A stretch of 10,202 nt of DNA, taken from Hyphomicrobiales bacterium (GTDB taxonomy: Bacteria > Pseudomonadota > Alphaproteobacteria > Rhizobiales > Aestuariivirgaceae). A model generated the notes under the pieces. It did no database searches. It saw nothing but the letters and a program-made list of their open reading frames with translations, and was not told where the DNA came from. Positions 6,076 through 10,202 of the stretch are shown here, piece after piece. Where the stretch lies: positions 1-10,202 of the forward strand of contig JAIBJH010000075.1 of assembly GCA_020029455.1 (NCBI GenBank), given 5' to 3'. The position numbers and the translations under genes were made by a program. Within the stretch, counting starts at the first letter, position 1. Each line of letters starts with the position of its first letter.

Positions 6076-7023
6076 ATGCGCAGGCAACTTCCGCCTTTTG
6101 CCGCAGTGCGTGCCTTCGAAGCGTCCGCCCGTCATCTGAGTTTCAAGCGGGCGGCAAGCGAACTCTGTATCACGCAGTCGGCGATCAGCCACCAGATCAG
6201 GACGCTTGAAGATTTTCTCGGCGTGCAACTTTTCCATCGCGGGCCCCATGGCGTTGCCCTGACGGATGATGGCCTCGCCTATCTCGGCAGCATGACCGAT
6301 GTGCTCGACCGCATGTCGGAGGAAACCATGCGCATCAGCAAGAAGGACATGGGCGGCGGCCTCTCTGTCAGGGTGGCTCCGGGTTTCGTGCGCTGGCTCA
6401 TTCCGCGCCTCTCCGGATTTCATGAGGCCTATCCCGAAATTGATCTGCAGATTTCCAGCTCGCAACTCGTTGCGGATTTTTCCAGCCAGGATGTGGATGC
6501 CAACATTGCCTGGGGATTTCAGCCAAAGCCCGGCCTTGTGGTGACGCCTCTCATGGCGTCATCGCGCCATCCGGTGATCAGCCCGGCGCTCCTGCGCCTG
6601 AGCCCCGCGATTGAAAAGCCCGAAGACCTCCTGCAACTTACCCTGCTTCACGAGGGCAACTGCCGCAATCTTGAGAAATGGTTTGCCTTCGCCGGTGTGG
6701 ATGTCGGCGGCAGGCGCCATGGCCTCAGTTTTTCAAACTACGATCACGTTCTGAATGCCGCCATTGCGGGCCAAGGTGTGGCGCTCGGCTATGATGCAAT
6801 CGTTGCAGGCGACGTGAAGGCGCAAAACCTGGTGCAACTCTTCGACATCGATTATCCCGTGCGCATTCTCTATTCTTTCGTGACGCCCTTGTCCTGGTCA
6901 GGCAATCCCCGGACTGCAGCGTTCCGTTCCTGGCTGCTCAAGGAAACCGGTGCGCTCGACTTTGCAAACAACCTGCCATCACTTGCCGCCGCCGCTGATG
7001 TCGCGGTGCATGCACAGCCATGA
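6076..7023 (+). CDS. LysR-family transcriptional regulator
   Basis: A 315-residue LysR-type regulator, probably of the GcvA/AmpR-like branch. The N-terminal winged helix-turn-helix is clear (about residues 5-65): FAAVRAFEASARHLSFKRAA, then ITQSAISHQIRTLE (32-45) and LFHRG...ALTDDG. The effector-binding domain spans about 93-300. Length is normal. The ATG at 6076 fits the family; AAGGAA lies about 11 bases upstream, a rather loose site. The gene diverges from a secreted-protein gene and ends three bases from the convergent L,D-transpeptidase stop. Its likely targets are itself and the divergent gene. Wording such as ISHQIRTLEDFLGVQLFHRG puts it close to GcvA, but the effector cannot be told. 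Confidence 0.93.
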   Translation: MRRQLPPFAAVRAFEASARHLSFKRAASELCITQSAISHQIRTLEDFLGVQLFHRGPHGVALTDDGLAYLGSMTDVLDRMSEETMRISKKDMGGGLSVRVAPGFVRWLIPRLSGFHEAYPEIDLQISSSQLVADFSSQDVDANIAWGFQPKPGLVVTPLMASSRHPVISPALLRLSPAIEKPEDLLQLTLLHEGNCRNLEKWFAFAGVDVGGRRHGLSFSNYDHVLNAAIAGQGVALGYDAIVAGDVKAQNLVQLFDIDYPVRILYSFVTPLSWSGNPRTAAFRSWLLKETGALDFANNLPSLAAAADVAVHAQP

Positions 7024-7026
7024 GCG

Positions 7027-7629
7027 TTAGCCGAAGAGCCCCGACTTCGTCATCATCACCACGCGCGTTCCCACCTGCACGCGTGAATAGAGATCGATCA
7101 CATCGGCATTGAGCATGCCGATGCAGCCCGCTGTCGCCTTCTTGCCGATGTCGGAAATCTTTGCCGCACCATGGATGCGGTTGACGGTGTCGACCTCGCC
7201 CTTGAAGAGATAGAGGGCCCGCGCGCCAAGCGGGTTCTCCGGCCCGCCCGGCATGCCACCTGGCAGCCACTTGGCAAGATCGGGCTTCACTTTCAGGTGA
7301 TAAGGCGCGGGCACCCAGATGGGCCACTCCGCCATCTTCTTGATGGTGACCTCGCCTTCCCAGGCATGGGCCGATTTCCCCAGCGCCACGCCATAGCGGA
7401 TGGCCTGTCCCCCGCCCAACACGAAGTAAAGAAAACACTTCTTGGGGTCGACAACCACCGTGCCCGGCGCCGCCGATGTCTCGAAGGCCATTTCCTTGCG
7501 CTGGAACTTGAAGGCGAGCTTCTTGCCTTCCTTCATATCCACGGCAAAGGGCTCGGCCAGGGCCTCCCGCGCCGGGACGACGGTTAATGCGGCAAGCATA
7601 GCAATGAAAGAACGGCGGGAAAGACGCAT
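7027..7629 (-). CDS. L,D-transpeptidase (YkuD family), Tat-exported
   Basis: A 200-residue enzyme of the YkuD/ErfK family, which makes or remodels 3-3 crosslinks or attaches proteins to peptidoglycan in the periplasm. The start MRLSRRSFIA followed by a hydrophobic stretch and AREALA is a twin-arginine signal peptide. The catalytic core is present: WEGEVTI, GGPENPLGARALYLF (128-142), H153 in RIHG and the nucleophile C169. The family signature normally reads S-x-GCIRM; here it is TAGCIGML, with G171 in place of the Arg and A167 in the Ser position. This may be a sub-family trait or affect activity. The ATG at 7629 has GGAG about ten bases upstream. It lies tail to tail with the LysR gene. Confidence 0.9.
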   Translation of the reverse strand: MRLSRRSFIAMLAALTVVPAREALAEPFAVDMKEGKKLAFKFQRKEMAFETSAAPGTVVVDPKKCFLYFVLGGGQAIRYGVALGKSAHAWEGEVTIKKMAEWPIWVPAPYHLKVKPDLAKWLPGGMPGGPENPLGARALYLFKGEVDTVNRIHGAAKISDIGKKATAGCIGMLNADVIDLYSRVQVGTRVVMMTKSGLFG

Positions 7630-7644
7630 GAAACCAGATCTCCG

Positions 7645-7662
7645 ACTATCGCCTGTCTATCG
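7645..7662 (-). promoter_or_regulatory. Tandem CGATAG operator candidate, copy 2
   Basis: Read on the minus strand, this is CGATAGACAGGCGATAGT, differing from the copy in the LysR promoter only at two central bases. The fuller repeat is GGCGATAG-ACA-GGCGATAG (7646-7664), period 11. It ends 15 bases before the L,D-transpeptidase ATG, so it would overlap the transcription start or leader. A TTGCCA-N17-TAGACA pair is the best promoter guess, and it is weak. Confidence 0.5.
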
Positions 7663-7690
7663 CCGCCGGGGGCGCATGGCAACCAAGCGC

Positions 7691-7706
7691 CGCAAACCCT
7701 TGCGGG
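7691..7706. repeat. Short stem-loop upstream of bolA
   Basis: CCGCAA pairs with TTGCGG around an ACCC loop in the 131-base divergent region between the L,D-transpeptidase and bolA. It lacks a T-run and could be chance. Confidence 0.2.
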
Positions 7707-7710
7707 GCAC

Positions 7711-7739
7711 TGGAAATCAGGGCCTCGCTCGCCTATTTA
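7711..7739 (+). promoter_or_regulatory. Weak candidate promoter of bolA
   Basis: TGGAAA (7711-7716), 17 bases, then TATTTA (7734-7739) resembles the TTGAAA-N17-TATTCA promoters elsewhere in the window. Transcription would begin near 7746, leaving only about 15 bases to the bolA ATG, just enough for the GAAGGA site. Confidence 0.25.
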
Positions 7740-7760
7740 GGGCCTGAAGGAACCCTGCCC

Positions 7761-7997
7761 ATGGCCATGAGCGCCGCCGATATTGAACGCTTTATCAAGG
7801 AAGGCCTGCCGGACGCTAAGGTCGAGATTAGAGATCTTGCGGGCGACGGAAACCACTATGCCGCCACAGTCATCTCGCAGGCATTCAAGGGCAAGTCCCG
7901 CGTGCAGCAGCACCAGATGGTCTATGCGGCCCTGAAAGGAAACATGGGCGGCGTGCTGCATGCGCTGGCGCTCACAACTTCAACTCCACAGGAATAA
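7761..7997 (+). CDS. bolA: BolA/IbaG-family protein
   Basis: A 78-residue cytoplasmic BolA-fold protein. It has the family core FKGKSRVQQHQMVYAALKG (42-60) and the C-terminal HALAL (67-71). H67 and H32 (in GDGNHY) are at the positions that carry cluster ligands in BolA-glutaredoxin complexes, so this is a His-type BolA. It is likely to bind a [2Fe-2S] cluster together with the CGFS glutaredoxin encoded three bases downstream, and to act in cluster transfer or iron sensing. The start ATG at 7761 is preceded by GAAGGA (7746-7751); an ATG at 7767 is an alternative. In related genomes this pair often follows purL; here the LysR, L,D-transpeptidase and secreted-protein genes come between. Confidence 0.93.
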   Translation: MAMSAADIERFIKEGLPDAKVEIRDLAGDGNHYAATVISQAFKGKSRVQQHQMVYAALKGNMGGVLHALALTTSTPQE

Positions 7998-8000
7998 GTC

Positions 8001-8324
8001 ATGTCCAACATCCACGACACCATCGACAATGAAGTGAAATCCAACGACGTCGTGCTCTTCATGAAGGGCACGGCGGAAATGCCCCTGTGCGGCTTCTCGG
8101 GCCGCTCGGTGCAGATCCTCCAGCACCTCGGCGTTCCCTTCAAGGACATCAATGTGCTGGCCTCCGATGAACTGCGCCAGGGCATCAAGGACTACACCAA
8201 CTGGCCTACCGTCCCGCAGCTCTACGTGAAGGGCGAGTTCGTTGGCGGCGCCGACATCCTGATGGAAATGTTCCAGTCCGGCGAGCTGAAGCAGCTCATG
8301 TCCGAGAAGGGCATCGCTGCCTGA
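8001..8324 (+). CDS. grxD: Monothiol glutaredoxin Grx4 type (CGFS)
   Basis: A 107-residue single-domain monothiol glutaredoxin with the C30-GFS active site in MPLCGFSGRS, the preceding K22 in FMKGT, the cis-proline motif WPTVPQLYVKG (168-178 in codon order of the C-terminal half) and the GG-A-D glutathione-binding turn in FVGGADI. Such proteins hold a [2Fe-2S] cluster with glutathione and hand it on, often together with BolA. It starts three bases after bolA with AGGA before the ATG, so the two are surely cotranscribed. The SDR/DoxX gene begins eight bases after its stop. Confidence 0.96.
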   Translation: MSNIHDTIDNEVKSNDVVLFMKGTAEMPLCGFSGRSVQILQHLGVPFKDINVLASDELRQGIKDYTNWPTVPQLYVKGEFVGGADILMEMFQSGELKQLMSEKGIAA

Positions 8325-8332
8325 CGCGAGCC

Positions 8333-9616
8333 TTGCGTGTTCTGCTGACTGGCGCCAACGGCTTCATCGGCAGCGCCATAGCAGCATCGCTGACGGGACG
8401 CGGCCATGAGGTAGTGGCAGCAGTCCGCGATCCAGAAAAACTCACCCGCCGTTTCCCTCGCGCCACAGCCATTGCTGCAGACTTAAACAGCATGACTACA
8501 GAAGCGGCATGGCTGCCCCACTTGGCTGGCATCAATGCCATAGTGAATTGCGCCGGGGCACTCCATGATCGGCATGGGCAATCACTTGTAGCCATCCATA
8601 CCGACGCACCTAGAGCCCTGTTTCGCGCCGCTGCGGCCTCTGGCATTCGAAAGGTCGTGCAAATCTCCGCCGTCAGCGTCGGCGCGCCAACTGCTTATGC
8701 CGAAACCAAACTGGCCGCGGACCGGGCACTCATGGCGCTTAATTGTGATTGGGTGGTGCTACGTCCATCGATCGTTTACGGCGCTGGTGCCTTTGGCGGC
8801 ACAGCCATGTTGCGCGCCCTCGCCGCTGCGCCTTGCGTAATTCCGGTGATCGGCGCGGGCAATCAGAAGGTAACGCCCATTCATGTGGATGACCTTGCCA
8901 GCGCAGTTGCCATCTGCCTCGAGACCGGCCGCTGCAATAGGCAAGTGCTCGAACCCGCCGGACCGGAAACGCTTACATTGGCAGAAATGTGCCAGCACTA
9001 TCGCCTATGGCTGGCTCTCCCACGCGCACCACTGCTCCACGTGCCGCGCGGACTGATTGCGGCCGCTGCCTGGATTGGTGACAGGCTCGGTAGCGGCCCG
9101 GTGACTTCAACATCCCTGGCGCAGCTCGATTTCGGAAATGCTGCTGATGGTGCTGCATTTGCCAAAGCAACCGGACTGAAACCCCGTGGCATGGCGGAAG
9201 CACTGGCCGCCACACCGTCCCAGACCGGAGATCTATGGCATGCCCGCGCATATCTCCTCCGGCCCCTAATCCGGGCTGCGCTTGTGTTGCTTTGGCTGGG
9301 TTCGGGCCTTGCCGGATTGTTGGCGACTCCATCGTCGATCCACGCAGCTCTCCCAGGCCTGGGTCTGAACGAAACAATGGCGGAACTCATCGGGCGCGGT
9401 GCAAGCCTGATAGATCTCGCCATTGCATCGCTGCTGGTATGGGGCCGGGCGCCACAGCTTGCCTTCCTTGCACAAATGCTGATGGTCGTGGGCTACACGA
9501 TGCTGCTCACCTTCATCAATCCGTCGCTGTGGTCAGAGCTCTTCGACCCCTTGCTGAAGAACATCCCCATTCTCGCACTCATTGCCGTTGACCGCATCTT
9601 AGCGGAAGAACGCTGA
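8333..9616 (+). CDS. SDR-type NAD(P)-binding oxidoreductase fused to a DoxX-like membrane domain
   Basis: A 427-residue two-part protein. Residues 1 to about 290 are an atypical (extended) short-chain dehydrogenase: the nucleotide-binding GANGFIG (7-13), NCAGALHD (72-79), ISAVS (111-115) and the active-site YAETK (Y122, K126). Residues about 308-425 form four hydrophobic segments of the DoxX-like type, so the catalytic part is tied to the inner membrane. The start is a TTG at 8333, eight bases after the grxD stop; no ATG or GTG near it fits, since the Rossmann strand begins right at residue 2. The stop overlaps the next start by one base (TGATG). The substrate is unknown; relatives of the SDR part include complex I NDUFA9-like and sugar-nucleotide enzymes. 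Confidence 0.88.
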   Translation: MRVLLTGANGFIGSAIAASLTGRGHEVVAAVRDPEKLTRRFPRATAIAADLNSMTTEAAWLPHLAGINAIVNCAGALHDRHGQSLVAIHTDAPRALFRAAAASGIRKVVQISAVSVGAPTAYAETKLAADRALMALNCDWVVLRPSIVYGAGAFGGTAMLRALAAAPCVIPVIGAGNQKVTPIHVDDLASAVAICLETGRCNRQVLEPAGPETLTLAEMCQHYRLWLALPRAPLLHVPRGLIAAAAWIGDRLGSGPVTSTSLAQLDFGNAADGAAFAKATGLKPRGMAEALAATPSQTGDLWHARAYLLRPLIRAALVLLWLGSGLAGLLATPSSIHAALPGLGLNETMAELIGRGASLIDLAIASLLVWGRAPQLAFLAQMLMVVGYTMLLTFINPSLWSELFDPLLKNIPILALIAVDRILAEER

Positions 9617-10080
9617 TGGACCACATTCTCATCATCAAATGGCTGCACGTACTAAGTGCCACGGTGTTGTTCGGGACTGGACTTGGCACGGCTTTTTTCA
9701 TGTGGTCGGCCCATCTGACAGGCGATCCTGCAATCATTGCGCCTACGGCCAAGACTGTAGTCCGCGCCGACTGGCTGTTCACCACCACATCGGGCATCAT
9801 TCAACCCGTCACCGGTCTCATGCTTGTGCATGGCTATGGTTACGACCCCCTCAGCCCTTGGCTTCTTTGGACCTATGGTCTCTACGCCCTTTCCCTGGCC
9901 TGCTGGCTGCCCGTTGTCCGGCTGCAAATGCGCATACGTGATCTTGCCGCCGAAGCTGCAGAGGTGCGAAAGCCGTTATCAGACAACTATCACCGCGCCG
10001 CGAAGCTGTGGTTTCTCCTCGGCTGGCCCGCATTCATTGCATTGCTGATCATCTTCTACCTGATGCTGGCAAGGCCCTGA
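9616..10080 (+). CDS. DUF2269-type integral membrane protein
   Basis: A 154-residue protein with four predicted spanning segments (about 5-30, 56-73, 81-102 and 130-151). The opening KWLHVLSATVLFGTGLGTAF (8-27), with H11 in the first helix, is typical of the DUF2269 family of uncharacterised inner-membrane proteins. H72 and H126 are further histidines near the membrane faces. The ATG lies within the stop of the preceding gene (TGATG, one-base overlap), so translation is coupled and the products probably act together. Histidines in the helices would suit a heme or metal, but no pair is firmly placed, so this remains speculation. Confidence 0.85.
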   Translation: MDHILIIKWLHVLSATVLFGTGLGTAFFMWSAHLTGDPAIIAPTAKTVVRADWLFTTTSGIIQPVTGLMLVHGYGYDPLSPWLLWTYGLYALSLACWLPVVRLQMRIRDLAAEAAEVRKPLSDNYHRAAKLWFLLGWPAFIALLIIFYLMLARP

Positions 10081-10085
10081 GCCTA

Positions 10086-10104
10086 TGTTAGGTTCCATCT
10101 AACA
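10086..10104. promoter_or_regulatory. Palindrome before the GST gene
   Basis: TGTTAG (10086-10091) and CTAACA (10099-10104) are perfect inverted repeats around seven bases, 12 bases before the GST ATG. It overlaps TATGTT (10084-10089), a possible -10. It suits an operator for a dimeric repressor better than a terminator, as no T-run follows. Confidence 0.35.
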
Positions 10105-10116
10105 AGGGAACGAAGC

Positions 10117-10202
10117 ATGCTCACATTTTATCACTCCGGCGGGCTGTCATGCGCCGTCGCCACTCACATCGCACTTGAAGAAGCCGGCGCCGACTACAAG
10201 TC
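10117..10202 (+). CDS. Glutathione S-transferase, N-terminal part, cut by window end
   Basis: Only the first 28 residues are in the window. MLTFYHSGG, then SCAVATHIALEEAGADYK is the opening beta-alpha-beta of the thioredoxin-like N-terminal domain of glutathione S-transferases. The HIALEEAG helix is very close to beta-class enzymes, whose catalytic cysteine would correspond to C12 here, with one extra residue before it. The ATG at 10117 follows AAGGGAACGAAGC, a good ribosome binding site. It is 36 bases after the DUF2269 gene and may be read through from that operon or have its own control. Confidence 0.8.
   Translation, partial: MLTFYHSGGLSCAVATHIALEEAGADYK

Noticed and set aside
7676..7747. 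A 23-codon Lys/Arg-rich ORF just before bolA
   Set aside because: The G-rich site before its ATG is too near, and the ORF overlaps the predicted promoter of bolA; could be a leader peptide but unsupported.

Overview
This window looks like chromosomal DNA from an alphaproteobacterium, most likely of the Hyphomicrobiales (Rhizobiales) type. The reasons are the small-subunit PurS/PurQ/PurL set with rhizobial-type wording, a BolA gene followed directly by a CGFS monothiol glutaredoxin, GC-rich coding DNA, GC-rich intergenic mosaic palindromes, and a perfect CtrA-type box. There is no phage, transposase, CRISPR array, rRNA or tRNA that I can see.

Positions 1-5252 form a stretched purine cluster. 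A small charged protein of unknown function (79-321) precedes purS (386-625). A convergent, lower-GC membrane protein gene (642-1304, minus) separates purS from purQ (1408-2070), which has its own sigma70-like promoter. A further ~990 bases separate purQ from purL (3060-5252). This gap holds a run of three stem-loops, a CtrA-type box with a -10 element, a 53-residue small ORF, a strong hairpin terminator, and a second, 55-residue small ORF. PurS, PurQ and PurL together make the formylglycinamide ribonucleotide (FGAR) amidotransferase, the fourth step of purine synthesis.

Positions 5253-7629 hold a palindromic mosaic after purL, then a secreted protein of unknown function (5373-5909, minus). 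It is divergent from a LysR-type regulator (6076-7023). The regulator runs tail to tail, three bases apart, into a Tat-exported L,D-transpeptidase (7027-7629, minus). The regulator promoter and the L,D-transpeptidase upstream region share an 18-base tandem motif, CGATAG-N5-CGATAG (16 of 18 bases identical, 11-base period). The likeliest reading is a common regulator, and the spacing is that of an OmpR/PhoB-family response regulator site.

Positions 7761-10080 look like one operon: bolA, grxD, a fused SDR oxidoreductase with a DoxX-like membrane domain (TTG start), and a DUF2269-type four-helix membrane protein (1-base overlap). BolA and CGFS glutaredoxin are partners in binding and passing on [2Fe-2S] clusters. 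The two membrane genes downstream may form a membrane redox pair, but this is inference. A glutathione S-transferase begins at 10117, behind a short palindrome, and is cut by the window end.

The items most worth a second look are the shared tandem motif of the lysR and L,D-transpeptidase genes, and the self-contained CtrA-box small-gene unit between purQ and purL.
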